Below are positions 11,530 through 25,013 of a stretch of 64,000 bases of DNA, in pieces (within the stretch, counting starts at the first letter, position 1; each line of letters begins with the position of its first letter). The stretch comes from Epichloe hybrida (lineage: Eukaryota; Ascomycota; Sordariomycetes; Hypocreales; Clavicipitaceae). The DNA lies in the NCBI GenBank assembly GCA_019022495.1, contig JAFEKR010000002.1:3906001-3970000 (forward strand), written 5' to 3'. Position numbers and translations under genes: made by a program. The notes beneath the pieces are model-generated. The model saw only the letters and a program-made list of their open reading frames with translations, did no database searches and was not told the DNA's origin.

Positions 11530-13678
11530 ATGTACGTTATCACCATTTGCTCTTACCCTTTGCAACCCCTGGATCTCGGCTTAGCAACGCTTTCATCCGA
11601 TGAGGAAGAGGAAGAAGGGACCAGAAGGCGAGAATGGCGGGTTTCGATTCGTGTCAATGACCGTGAACCGACCACGGCGTACATTGAGGATCCGTTCATT
11701 GAGGCAGACTACACAACAGTCCTCGAGGAGTACTTACAGAGCTCAGATCGGCCGCGCTGGAGCGCTCAGAGCCTGGTTCCGGATGTGAGCTTGGTCCCCG
11801 ATGCAGAAGACCTAGATGAAATGTCTCTGGCTGAGGATCGCATCCGGGCCTACGCGAGAAGACTATTCGATCAGTTGGAGCAACAGGCGGACTTGTTCCC
11901 CACTGGCGTCAACAATGACACTACAGAGGCCCAAGTTTACGTGGCTGAGTACCACGACAGCGACCAGACTAACAGAGTTGTCGGAGGCATTCACTGCCTG
12001 GCATGGGAGCTCTTGGAGTCTGTTCAGATTCCTCATTTGCCCAAATTGCGCCTGCGCGTCACCCGAGTCAGCGACTTTCCTGCTCGTCGATATCTTAGGC
12101 CACCACCGACAGCACAACGATTGGCAACAATTCAAGCAAACCCAAACGCCACTTTCAAAATTCTACTTGTAATAGCGCGCGACTTCAGTCGAACAGGCGC
12201 AGAACGTGACCCAGAGCCTGACTTGGCCCAATGGCCGCTGATGAATCTGCAGAAGAGACTTCGTAGCCGTTTGACCCTCGAAATTGTAAGACCTGGTAGT
12301 CTCGAAGAATTGGAGCGGCATTTGGAACTGCGATCTGAGCAGAAGGTCACTTTCAATTTAGTTCATTTTGATCTTCACGGGCGTGTCATGCGCGACGAGT
12401 AAGTGTGCCGGGTTTTCTCCCCAGTTGTGACAATCCTTTTTGGCATTCATGAGCTGATTGCGATGGAATAGGGCCGGCGAGCTGGTACCGTGGCTCTTGT
12501 TCGCGAGAAAACATGTTCCTGCCGATTTATATTTCTCTATCCCGCAGACACGATTAGCAAAAGCTGAAGATGTGGCAGAAGTTCTGTCCCGATTCCAGAT
12601 CGAAAATGTCGTGCTCAATGCTTGTTTGTCGGCTTACAATCGATCCAGTCCTGCCACCAATCTGGCGCACATCTTTCTACGACATGGTATTTCCAACGTC
12701 TCGGCCATGTGGTTCTACGTGCACTGGAAGACGGTGGCGACCTACGTACAGGCGTTTTATGACGAGTTGCTCGTCAAGGGTCTCGATTTTCACATTGCAG
12801 CTCAGCGCGCCAGGGAGACGCTCCGGCAGCAGCCAACCATTCTCACTGGAAGAGTCTATCAAGACTTCTTTCTTTGCGTCAACTATGCCCGAAACATGCA
12901 TAGAACTGACAGCATGCTTCGCGAGATCAGTCCCCCGCCGTCGGCCAGATCGCAAGACTCGGCGACTTCTACATCAAATAATTCAACAAAGAGCTTCCGC
13001 AGCGGTCTGTTGACGAAGCCGTCCCCTATGATTGTGGACAGTCTCATTTTAGGAGACGAACCCATCATGCGCCTTAAGCTGCATCTCTTGGAACTTGAAT
13101 TCAAGCTCATGGCGTTTAAAATAGTATACGCAAGTGACCTTCATCAGACGGACGCAGATCTCGACGCCACAATGGATAGAATGGTCAATATGTGGCTCAA
13201 CACCAATCTCATTGACGAGGTACACTATTACAAAGCCAAAGACTTTGGGAGGCGCAAGATGCTCTCCAGCAATAATTCCGTCTCGCCGCGAGAGAAACGA
13301 ACTCGCGCCAGCAACGGGGGACCTTTGCAGCGCTGGTTCCCACGCAACACAGGACCCCTTCGGCAAACATTGCACATCGTGCGCGAAGTTGACTCGGTGG
13401 TTGACCCGGGCTTTCAGGCTGATGAATTGGAGAACCAGCGACGCGAGGGGCGACGATTTTCAGCTCAGGAAGGCTTGCAGAAATTCGTCAAGAAACTGCA
13501 CGAGGATGATGACAGCTACCTCATATTCCTGGGAAGTCAGAATGCGCCATGGTGGCGCACCTATCTCAAGCATCTAGAAGGCGAATGGTGGCTTGACATG
13601 CCATGGAGCTTTACCGTGCATACGAGGTATGTACGAGAAGGCCAGGCCACCACCAGTGGCAGTGGCAGCGGCAACTGA
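11530..13678 (+). CDS. CHAT-domain (caspase-like peptidase fold) protein
   Basis: Exons are 11530-12398 and 12472-13678. The 73-nt intron (GTAAGT ... CTGAT ... GGAATAG) joins in frame and gives 691 residues. The CHAT signature straddles the intron: VHFDLHGRV supplies the candidate catalytic His (about residue 283), and NVVLNACLSA supplies the Cys (about residue 341), followed by ATNLAHIFLRHGISNVSAMWF. This order matches CHAT peptidases of the caspase/separase clan. There is no visible TPR array, NB-ARC or NACHT ATPase. The N-terminal 280 residues are acidic and of unknown fold; the C-terminal 230 residues (SYLIFLGSQ...HLEGEWWLDMPWSF) are also unassigned. Start chosen at ATG 11530 (MYVITICSYP), because the open frame further upstream has no ATG. 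Fungal CHAT proteins are known, but substrate and role here cannot be read from sequence. Confidence 0.72.
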
Positions 13679-15021
13679 TGCGCGACCACTGACTGGTCGG
13701 CGTCGGTATCAAGTGAGCTTGTTGTCATTTGGACATGTCTTTATTTGCATGGCGTCTTTTGTATTTCGCATTTTCTTTCCAAGGGTGTGGCATATTACAG
13801 GAGCTCGGTGATGACATGCTTGGCCAAGCGGGCATCTGATAGAGATACACCATGTATATACTATTAGCATATTTACAGTGGGTGGTGCTACACTTTGTTA
13901 GAGACCAACAAAAGGAGAAGTTTTATTTCACTGGGCAGCACAATAATCAAGGGACCGATATACTTCAGCGGCCGGACCGGAGGGATTTATTTGTGAGCGC
14001 CAACGAGAACGGCAGCGCGAGCCGAGCTGTTGGGCTATGTTGGACTCTGTTCTAATAAGCCATTAGGCATACCCTTGCCCCAAGGAGTCGTAGGCTCCGT
14101 TAGAAGTTGTGCAAGAAGATGGGGCCGGTCGAGACGAATCCAGATAACTATTCCCATGACGAAGACTGTGATCCATCCCGGCCGAGGATGGAGAAGGCAG
14201 AGGTCCTGCGATAGTCAGGGGTTGTATCTACGGAGTACAGGCCGGAGTGCCACCACGTTGTGTCAATTAGTTCGAATTGGGGGAGGGAAAAAAAAACCAT
14301 TGCCCTGATCGCCGCCTCATTCCGATCATGACAAGTCGGGGCCGTCGGAGTTTATCGATGGCCGTAAAAGGCAATTTCGGCAGCCACCAGCTTATGTATG
14401 CTGTCGGCGCCGGATACACAATAAAGAGCTGCTAGATGCCACGTGATTGCCATACTCCCTCCATTCGTCGTTTTGACGCCCGCCGCCGATTTGCTGGATC
14501 ATCTATCCTCCTTTCCTATTTTGGCAATCCTGCGAATTGCGAATTCCAATGCTTGTTTTGCTGCGGACCGGCTTCACCCCTACTCTCTCGTCACCACCTA
14601 TTCTAACAGAATAAGGCGGAGATATCTAAGATGCATACATGTACTTTCCACCCAGGTTCCGATGCGCTGGTAAGAAATGTTGTCGGGTCTACGGAGACAG
14701 GATGCATTGACTGCTAGTTGTGGTTCACCCGGTATGCGATAGGTGAGCGCACAGCAAGTTGCCGGGCGTTTGATTGTGAAGTTTCTGGAATAAATGTCAG
14801 GCATGAGCCCAATCATTCTGACGCAACTGCCAGTTGCCTGAAGTGCCAGCTTCGATTTTTTGATTTTTTTTTTTTGTATAAAATTTGCATGATCTCGGGG
14901 CAATTTCACTTTTCGAAACCAAGTAGCTTTTGGACGGGAGATGGGAGACCACAAATGGGATGCCGTCGAGGCCCAACGCCGACGCTATGCGCGTAACATC
15001 AAATGCCGTGTCTGCGCCAAG
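13679..15021. other. Convergent intergenic region
   Basis: No supportable gene lies in this 1.3 kb between the CHAT and ELYS genes. One TACGGAGTAC word is at 14229-14238. Short open frames here have neither ATG-led coding character nor recognisable motifs. Confidence 0.4.
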
Positions 15022-16105
15022 TCACTCTGTCTGACCTTGAGTCCCAGCCCTGATTCCTTCCAGAATTGAAGTCCATTGACCGCTGGCGCGATACTGGCCA
15101 ATCTCATCAAATCGGTCGCATGCAATCTTTCGAATAAGCAGTGTATCTTTGGCCTTTTTCAAATTCCTTCCTTGTCCTGCAGTGAGAAATTCCTCGAACC
15201 AAGTTTCCTCCAAAGAATCAAATGGCATATATGCCAGTTCGCTCGTGCGATGGGAAAGGTCCTCCTCACCACGGCCACTGCCCAGGATTGACGACACCCA
15301 CCGGCGGAACAATTGCTCCCGGGTGTGTTGTGGATGCGTGCGAGAGTACAAGAGCGCTTCTGTGACGTTTGTTCGAGACATGGCATCAAATAGTAGTTCC
15401 AGGGCGATTGGTGATTTCAGAATCGGTCGGGCAGAGTAGAAATATGACAAGGCCAGCCCAAAGTCATCGTCAGATGCTTGTTTGACGAGCGTAATGATGA
15501 TGTCGTCGGCGAAATCGGGATCCAACGAAGGGTGCGCAACGTATTCGAGGGCTCTCTGCGAAAAAAAAAAGAAAAAAAGAAGAAGAAGAAGAAAGCGCTG
15601 TGTCAGTCCAAGCATTACAGACCAAAGTCCAGAGGGGGCCGCAGTCGCACCGAATACTCTCGTCGATCCATGTACCATAATCCTTTCATGAATAGCTGGT
15701 AATTGGCAGGCGTGCCAGAGAGGCCTGCAAAATTCTCAGAGACGTAGATGTCGTTTCTCAAGTCATCATGATCGAGAAGTAGGTAGTAAAATAGGGAGAA
15801 TTTATGGTGCGTTGACATTCCCGCCTCGCAAATTTGTTGGTGCATTTGCCGGAGCGCATTTTCCGTCTTGGGGGGGTAAATCTTGGCTAGCAATGCTCAT
15901 TTCCGTTAGAGATCAGCATTCTGAGGAGACGTCGCGAGAATTGCTGCTTACACTTATGAATGCCCAGTGCTTTCAGCACACGATCAATGAACAAGACTCC
16001 ATCGGCATGTTTGCGATGTGCTTCAATCTCTTGTTGCAGCTTGCGATCGTAGGGAAGTTGAAGCCCTGTGGGGAACACATCGTGGAAGTTGGTGTAGTCG
16101 AACAT
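15022..16105 (-). CDS. ELYS-type nuclear pore complex assembly protein
   Basis: Three exons on the minus strand: 16105-15952, 15886-15651 and 15555-15022, giving 307 residues. Intron 1 has GTAAGC, CTAAC and GCTAG; intron 2 starts GTGCGA and ends in a long pyrimidine tract plus CGCAG. The protein is helical and matches the ELYS domain of fungal nucleoporins (Ely5-like): an N-terminal FDYTNFHDVFP, then [28 protein letters not shown], then repeated helical pairs. Family knowledge: this domain binds the Y-shaped Nup107-160 complex on the outer ring of the nuclear pore. The gene is divergent from SMC4, with only 448 bases between the start codons. The intron 2 splice is supported by restoring the conserved YMDRxxYxxALEYxxHPSL pattern. 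Confidence 0.8.
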
Positions 16106-16553
16106 TTCTGTAGTTTCTATTTGGTGTAGGACAGAGAATATTGCCTTGGTTGGGGCAGAAATCCCTCGTTACTTGGGTGCTCGTGCCAAGCTCGAAATTC
16201 CCACGAGAAACAAGAAGCCAAACTTGGTTTCGCGTCGTCGTCACGTGTGGCTGATGAGCTGTGGCAATGTGGCTGGTTAATCAACCGTGAATTGTGTGGA
16301 CGGGTGGGGCAGCTACCGGATTGTTTACAAACGACCCTTTTTACTACGGATCCGTATTATTATTAGGACATTGTCACATTTCCAAACAAATCAGCTGTGG
16401 CGCGGGGCGACAGGATGCCACTTTACTCACTCAATCAACCCTGATCGCTTCATATCCGTGAACGAGCCGTGAACGAGGCCAAGATACACTCGTACTGCGA
16501 GGATTAATATTTTCATACACCGCCGCTACACACTCCCGAGCGGTTCGCACAAA
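16106..16553. promoter_or_regulatory. Shared divergent promoter of ELYS-type gene and SMC4
   Basis: This 448-base spacer separates two start codons pointing apart. It includes CACGTG at 16232-16237 and an ACTACGGATCCGTATTA palindrome-like word near 16343. Shared regulation is inference. Confidence 0.5.
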
Positions 16554-19500
16554 ATGTCGGCCACGGCACCAACGCGGCCGTCCAGACGCGCCGCGACGAG
16601 GCGGGCGGCCATCATAGACTCGGACGACGAGGACGAGATGGCCAACACTACCAGAGTACGCGCTGATGAAGAAGCGGAATACACACCAGAAGCATCGAGG
16701 ACTTCTCGACGCCAGACTCGCAGCGAGCGGTTGTCAATCGCGCCTGATGCCGCGCCAGCGCCAGCGCGAGCTCCCCGACGCTCGCGCGTCAAGAAGCCAT
16801 CCATAGCAGCAACCGAGCCTTATGAGCTTGACGGAAGTCCAGAATCGAGTCAGGCTCTCGATGCTGACACCTCGATACCGCAGGAGCCCCAGACACCTCC
16901 GAAGAAACCATCACCAAAGAAGCGCAAGAGCGTGGCTCCGCGAGCTTCCAGGGCCCCGACAGAGGAACTTGCACCCCCTATGCCCAAACAATCTGCTTCT
17001 CCCGAAGTATCTCAGCTTCATGGCTCACCGCTTGCAGACATCACGGCAGCCAGTGTGAACACGACTCAAAATGCGGACGAGACACATGCTATCGTTGGGC
17101 CAATCAAGCCGTTCGACACAATAATGGACAAACCCTTGGATATTGTTCTCAAATCACGCACCACCGCGATTCCTTTTGCTGGGGAGTCTTCACCGAGGTC
17201 GCGGATTGTTCTGACTCACTTGGTATTGAACAACTTCAAGAGTTACGCGGGCCGTCAGGAAGTCGGTCCTTTTCATGCCTCTTTTTCATCCGTCGTTGGC
17301 CCCAATGGCTCTGGTAAATCCAACGTCATTGACTCGCTGCTCTTCGTCTTTGGTTTCAGAGCCAGCAAGATGCGCCAGGGCAAAATTTCCGCCCTCATCC
17401 ACAACTCGGCACAGCATCCCAATCTCGAATACTGTGAAGTTGAGGTCCACTTCCAAGAGGTCATTGACAAGCCGAATGGACACGAGGTCATCCCTGACTC
17501 GACACTCATAATTTCGAGAAAGGCGTTCCGCAACAACACGAGCAAATATTACATTAATGGCAAAGGATCCGACTTCACGACCGTTACAACTTTGTTGAAA
17601 AATCACGGAGTTGATTTGGATCACAAACGGTTCTTGATTTTGCAAGGAGAAGTAGAGTCGATTGCTCAGATGAAATCAAGGGCTGCTAATGAGCATGAAG
17701 ATGGCCTGCTAGAGTATCTGGAAGACATTATCGGGACCTCAAAATACAAGGCACCAATCGAGGAGTCTGCCGCCGAGGTGGAAACCTTGAACGACGTTTG
17801 CATGGAGAAGAGCGGACGCGTTCAACATGTTGAAAAAGAGAAACACGGTCTTGAAGACAAAAAAGACAGGGCCCTTGCTTATATCCGTGACGAAAACGAG
17901 TTGACTTTGAAGCAGTCGGCTCTGTATCAACTTTTCATGCAGGAGTGCAACGGCAATATCAATGTCACCCAGGAAGCCATCAGCCAGATGCAGGCACGGC
18001 TTGATGAAGAACTGGAAAAGCACCGCGGCAGTGAGAAATTCATTAAAGATCTCGACAAGCAATACTCCAAAGGAAGCAAGGACGTCGAAGTACATGAGAA
18101 ACAGACCCAGGGGCTTGTCAAGGACCTGGCCACGTTTGAACAAGAACGCGTCAAATTTGACGAGAAGCGCAAGTTTCTCGTGGACAAGAAGAAGAAGCTG
18201 CAGAGGACCATTGACAATGCCCAGCATGCAACAAATGACGCTGATGAAACCATTGAGGAGAGCAACAGGGATACTGAAACCCGGACTCGGGAGGTCACCG
18301 AGCTAGGGGAGCAAGTCAAGTCCGAAGAGGCTGAGCTGGCCAGGATTCGAGATGGCCTCAAGGGCAAGACGCAAGCCTTCTCTGACAAAATCGCAGCGAA
18401 GCAGAAGTCTCTTGAACCTTGGTTGGAGAAAATCAACCAGAAGCAATCGCAGATTGCCGTCGCCGAGAGTGAAATGAACATTCTCAAGGAGAAGGCAAAC
18501 GCAGGCGCCGTGGCTATAGAAGAGCTTGAAGGGAAGGTCGTCACTATCGAGAAAGAGAAGGTTGTCAAGACACAGGAGCTCGAAGCGTGCGAAGTTGAGA
18601 AGAGCAAACTCCAACAGGAAGCCGACAAGATGTCGTCGGAACTCGCGATTCTTGCCGAACAGGAGCCCAAGATGAGAGCCAAACTGTCCAATTATCGGCA
18701 AAAGGCAGATGAAGCTCGCTCAAGCCTGGCTAGCACGCAAGCCCGTGGCAACGTTCTGGCGGCCTTGATGCGCATGAAGGAGTCTGGCCGTATCGATGGC
18801 TTTCACGGGCGTCTGGGCAATCTCGGCACCATCGATCAAAAGTATGACGTTGCCGTTTCGACTGCTTGCTCCGCACTTGACAACTTTGTTACCGAGACTG
18901 TCGAGTCTGGCCAGCAATGCATCGAATATCTAAGAAAGAACAACTTGGGTCGCGGCAATTTCATATGCTTGGATAAACTGAGAGCCCGGGACTTGTCTCC
19001 TATCCAGACGCCGGAGAATGCACCTCGTCTCTTTGACCTTGTCAAGGCCAAAGACATGTTTCGACCAGCCTTTTACCACGCAATGCAAGACACCCTGGTT
19101 GCCAATGATCTTGCCCAAGCGAACCGTATTGCGTACGGTGCTAAACGATGGCGCGTGGTCACCCTCGCGGGCGAGCTGATTGACAAGTCAGGGACCATGT
19201 CGGGCGGTGGTTCCACTGTCAAAAAGGGTCTCATGTCTTCCAAGATCGTTGCCGATATCACAAAGGAACACGTCGCCAAGCTGGAAGAGGAACGAGACCA
19301 GTGGGAAGGGACTTTCCAGGAACTCCACGACTACCAGCGCGAATGCGAGGGCAATTTGAAGGACTTGAACGCCAAAATTCCAGAGCTTGAAACCAGGATG
19401 CAGAAGATCCGTCTGGACATTGAGAGCTGCACCCGAAATCTCTCAGACGTCAAAAAGCGTATCAAGGAGGTCAGCCAGGAACATCAGCCGTCTGCATCAG

Positions 19501-21157
19501 ACTCGACTCGAGTTGCGGCTCTGGAGAAGGAAATTTCTAAAATGAATGCGGAGATTGAGCAGCTGCACGGCGAAACCGCCAGCGCTGAGGCAGAGATCAA
19601 AGCTTTGCAGGACAAGATCATGGAAGCAGGTGGAGAGAAGCTGCGAAGTCAGCGTGCAAAGGTCGACGGCCTCAAGCAACAGATCAATACCAACAACGAG
19701 GAAATGTCCAATGCCGAAGTTCGTCGTGTCAAGGCTGAGAAGCAAAAGGTCAAGCTCGCCAAAGACATTGTCAAAGCAAACAAGGAGCATGAAACAGCTG
19801 CGCAAGACCTGGAGAGGCTCGAAGACGATGTGAGCAACCAGGGCGAAAGGGCAGAAGAGCTCAAGGCACAGGTGAAGGAAGCCGAGACGGAGTTGATGTC
19901 CAGAAGGGACGAGCTTCGAGCCTTCAAGAAAGAACTTGACGCCAAGACGGCTGAGCTCAACAAAAGTCGCGCTGTCGAGATCGAGATGCGAAACAAATTG
20001 GAAGAGAATCAAAAAACTCTGCTTGAAAACGAGAAGCGACTTCGTTATTGGGATGACAAACACTCCAAGCTTGCCCTGCAGAACATTGAGGATCTCATTG
20101 GTGAATCCAGCCCTGCCGAGAAGAAGGCGGCGGCGGGTAAGGCTCAGAAGTTGGAGAAGCAAGAGCAAGACTCATCAGACGGCGGCGAAGACAAAGAGGA
20201 CGTTGACATGTCCGAGTCTGGGGCCAAAGCGAAAGATGCCAGCATGGCCGAAGAAGCTGACACAGAGGATCAATCATCCGAGACCCAGTCTCACAATCCT
20301 CTCTACGAGCTACCGCAATACACACCCGACGAGCTTGCTGACATGAGCAAGGAAACCCTCAAGGGTGAAATTGCAGTCCTAGAGGAGAAGACTCAAAACG
20401 TCAATGTTGATCTTGGTGTTTTGGCTGAGTACCGCCGCAGAGTGGAGGAGCATGCAGCTCGATCTTCAGATTTGCAATCAGCTATTACTCAACGAGATGC
20501 CGCCAAGAAACGCTGCGATGACCTTCGCCGATTACGATTGGAAGGCTTCATGGAGGGATTCAGCGCCATCTCGCTTCGTCTCAAGGAAATGTACCAAATG
20601 ATCACAATGGGCGGCAACGCAGAGCTGGAGCTCGTGGACAGCTTGGACCCTTTCAGCGAAGGCATCCTGTTCAGCGTTATGCCACCCAAGAAGAGCTGGA
20701 AGAACATTGGCAACTTGTCTGGTGGTGAAAAGACGCTGAGCAGTTTGGCACTCGTCTTTGCTCTACATCACTACAAGCCTACGCCTCTATATGTCATGGA
20801 CGAAATTGATGCAGCCTTGGACTTCAGAAACGTGAGTACGGGCTTTTTTTTTTTTTTTTTTTTTTTTCCTTTTCTTATGGACCGTGCAGTCTGCGTACAG
20901 CACTAATGCAAGTGTACCAGGTCTCCATTGTCGCCAACTACATCAAGGAGCGAACCAAAAACGCCCAGTTCATCGTCATCTCGTTACGAAACAACATGTT
21001 TGAGCTTGCGGCGCGTCTGGTCGGTGTGTACAAGGTAAATCACATGACCAAGAGTGTTTCCATCGACAACAAGGACTACATCGACCGGCCGCAACCGCAA
21101 CAGCCGCAGCGGCCACAGACGGGGACAGGGCTCACCACTACGCTGGCGCTAAGATAG
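16554..21157 (+). CDS. SMC4: Condensin subunit SMC4
   Basis: Exons are 16554-20831 and 20921-21157 (phase 0), giving 1504 residues. The N-terminal 220 residues are a disordered, Ser/Pro/Lys-rich extension. Next comes the SMC head: LVLNNFKSYAGRQEVGPF and the Walker A motif GPNGSGKSN (about residues 249-257). Long coiled coils flank a hinge at about 745-870 (GFHGRLGNLGTIDQKYDVAV, with GSTVKKG just after). The C-terminal head has the ABC signature NLSGGEKTLSSLAL and Walker B PLYVMDEIDAALDFRN, and exon 2 completes it with VSIVANYIKERTKNAQFIVISLRNNMFELA. The IVANYI...AQFIVISLRNNMFE pattern is characteristic of SMC4. It pairs with SMC2 in condensin to compact mitotic chromosomes. The 89-nt intron holds a run of about 22 T. 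Confidence 0.97.
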
Positions 21158-22158
21158 ATGCTGGGAGGGAGATGCTTTTTCTGGCTTCTTTGTACATAAT
21201 CGGGGCATATGGGACATACGCGCAGACTCTATTTGATGATGGGTGTCATTCATGTTGCAAGGCGACTTATGGTTGGTTGTTTTGTGTATGTAAGATTTTG
21301 GATGAATGGAATGAATTACGTTATTTCTTGTGCTCCATGGAGTGTGCTTGTCCTACGGGTTGGGTGGTCTACCTGCCGGGGAATATGGTCAGTTGCATCT
21401 GTGCAGTTTTTGGATTCACCTACAGCGTTGGGCTTGATTCGTTCCCGGTATTGTACATTCGGGAATTGGAGTTCTCCCTTACTGGTCAATTGTCATGGGA
21501 ACACTCCCCACTGCATGCTCGTCTGTCTACACGTTCTTGGACACTAAAGTACACACCTCCTTACTATACGAAGTTTTGGAAACAATCGCTTACAGCACCA
21601 CTGGATGAAATTTGCGGCATGACGCGGGGACGATCCTACCACGATGCGAGGACTTTTTCCATAGAAACACTCTGTTCTTTTTTACTTCTCTGTCGAGTCG
21701 GGAATGTCTGTAGGGTAGCATCGGACCTTTACGCCACCCTAGAGCTGTGAAGCTTTAGTTCTTTATTGTTAGCTAGTACTAGCTTCCACTGATTACTGGG
21801 ATTTGTTCGACATATTTTCCCCAAGTGCACGTGAGTGACATGATTCACGCACACCGCGAATCGTACACGATTTTTGTTTGCCGCGCTTTAGACGGGCACG
21901 TGCGTGAATACTAGAGACGTTCAAGCAAGATTATACACAAAGGGGATCATTTCACGAGTGGCACAAGATAGATGGAATAGTTTCACTTTGAAAAGCAGCC
22001 ACCGGCGCGAAATCACAGCGGCAGGAAACGTAGTCCGATTTCATTTCAGAATCTTCCTGTAGATTCTCAACCCCCCATTTGATTCATCTAAACCCTTTTT
22101 TGTTTTCGAATGCAGACGTTGAACAAAACCAGACTCCATCCCAATCATGAAACCCCAT
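21158..22158. other. Convergent intergenic region after SMC4
   Basis: This 1-kb region holds the 3' ends of SMC4 and RPS26. An open frame starts 15 bases after the SMC4 stop, but it lacks any recognisable domain and I treat it as untranslated sequence. Confidence 0.4.
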
Positions 22159-23001
22159 TTAAGCCTTAGGGACGGTAGGGATGATCTTCTTGCCGTCCTT
22201 GTTGTAGCGAACACGTGGGGGAGGAGCACGGTTGCGGCGGCCCTCACGAGATCGCACGCTATCATCATCGCGTCAGGTCAGTCATCAAATCATTCCAACG
22301 TACCGGGGTATCTTTGCAGATATTTCATTAAAACAAGGGTAGTGTATCCTATACGCGGTGTACGGCCAAGGTTCATCTAAAGCACATACGCCGAGGCGCA
22401 GTTGTCACACTCCCGGGAAAGACAACGTACCGGACGATCTTGCCGTGAATAGCACAAGAGACGCAGTACTGCAGCTTCAGGTACATCTTGGGTACGGTGT
22501 ACTCGGCGAAGACGGAGGCATCAGAGATATCACCTGAGGAAACGAGTTAGCTTGTCTTGTCGGGAATCACCGTGTGGCATGATTTCTTAATGAATTGATT
22601 CAAGAGGGTCCGCATGGGTTCGTAGCATCGCGGCCCAGATTGAACTATGCTTCATTGACTGTAGAAGTGGACGTACGAATGGCAGCAGACTCGACCATGT
22701 TGCGGATGGTGAATCTCTTGATTGCCTTGTCCTTGGGCGTGCAGCGAGAGCAGTTGCTGCATCGGATGGGCTTGGTGTGGCCGCGGCCCTTCTTGTTGCG
22801 ACCGCTGTGAGAAGGTTGTTAGTGGAATGTCTGGGGCCAAAGAGTCGCTTCATCGTTTTGGGCTTCGCGCGTGAGCAGCTTCACTTCGCCAAGAGAGTTT
22901 GCTGAGGTCGACGACGGGATGGGAAAACGTGAAGCGGAATCAATGCTTTGGAGGGGCAAATCTGGAGGAAAACCGTACTTGTTCTTTCTCTTCTTGACCA
23001 T
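22159..23001 (-). CDS. RPS26: 40S ribosomal protein eS26
   Basis: Four exons on the minus strand: 23001-22979, 22804-22677, 22533-22431 and 22258-22159, giving 117 residues. Every intron has a good donor (GTACGG, GTACGT, GTACGT) and a CTAAC or CTGAC branch site, and phases agree throughout. The protein reads [19 protein letters not shown], then [40 protein letters not shown], and ends [19 protein letters not shown]...TVPKA. The CSNC and YCVSC pairs are the zinc-binding cysteines of eS26, which sits near the mRNA exit channel of the small subunit. The first coding exon is only 23 nt. The gene is divergent from the ubiquitin-RPS31 gene. Confidence 0.96.
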
Positions 23002-24142
<1,141 letters not shown>

Positions 24143-25013
24143 ACACACGACATGGACTTCTGCTATGGAATGTATTGAGGATGGAACAAAAAAACTGGGC
24201 GTTGATGTAGCATAGAGCACATCCGGGCTTTGATTATGAATGCTTGACAAAACGGTTAAATCACTGATTAATGAGTCCAACTGCTCGTGACGTACGTGAA
24301 ATGCCGTCCTGAAATTGATAGTGCTCCGCGATTCTGTGCCAGCGCCACCGAGACCCATATCACAACTTTGTGTGCAGTACTCCGTAATACCCAGTGTTCT
24401 CGGCGAAGTCTACTGGCCGGATAAGAGAGATCCCAACTATTGACATAAAAAGCAACACTTCACCGAGAAAGCACAGGTCGCACAAAAGAGCACATGGACA
24501 AGGCCAGGATTAAACATATTGACATCACATACGGGTTACTTACATACACTTATTTGCACGCTTTGTGGACCCATTGCGGCCACTACCATGTCATGAAATG
24601 GTTGAATTCTACTCGCGTCAATCTACAGCCCTGCATCCAACGACAACTACAGAGGCTACCAAGATGTGTAGACCAAAATAGGACGTAGCGAAAAGCCAAA
24701 CTATTTAAATACAAAGCCATATGCCCTCAAACGCCAGCTGCCAAATCCTGCCAAAAATCGTTTAATAACTCCCCTTTCAAGCAAATTCGCAACAAGCCGC
24801 CTGCGAGATGATTGCCTGTTCACTGTTCGAATGTTGGAACAAGGGCGCTAGGTTTTCTCATCAGCCTGATCTGAAGGAAAGGGTATCAGGTCCCTCGTTC
24901 ATGATCGGCTTCCACCGACTATCTGGTCGTGGACTCGTTTTCCTGTCCGTACCATGCGTGATCGAAGCATGTTCGGAAGTGTTCCGACAAAGCTTTTTTG
25001 GCAAAAGAGAATT
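24143..25013. other. Convergent intergenic region
   Basis: This 870-base spacer lies between ubiquitin-RPS31 and NOP56. It has one TACTCCGTAAT word at 24378. No gene or RNA is supported. Confidence 0.4.

Noticed and set aside
21172..21750. 192-codon frame starting with ATG right after the SMC4 stop
   Set aside because: Composition is unlike a folded protein, no domain is visible and its position fits the SMC4 3' untranslated region.
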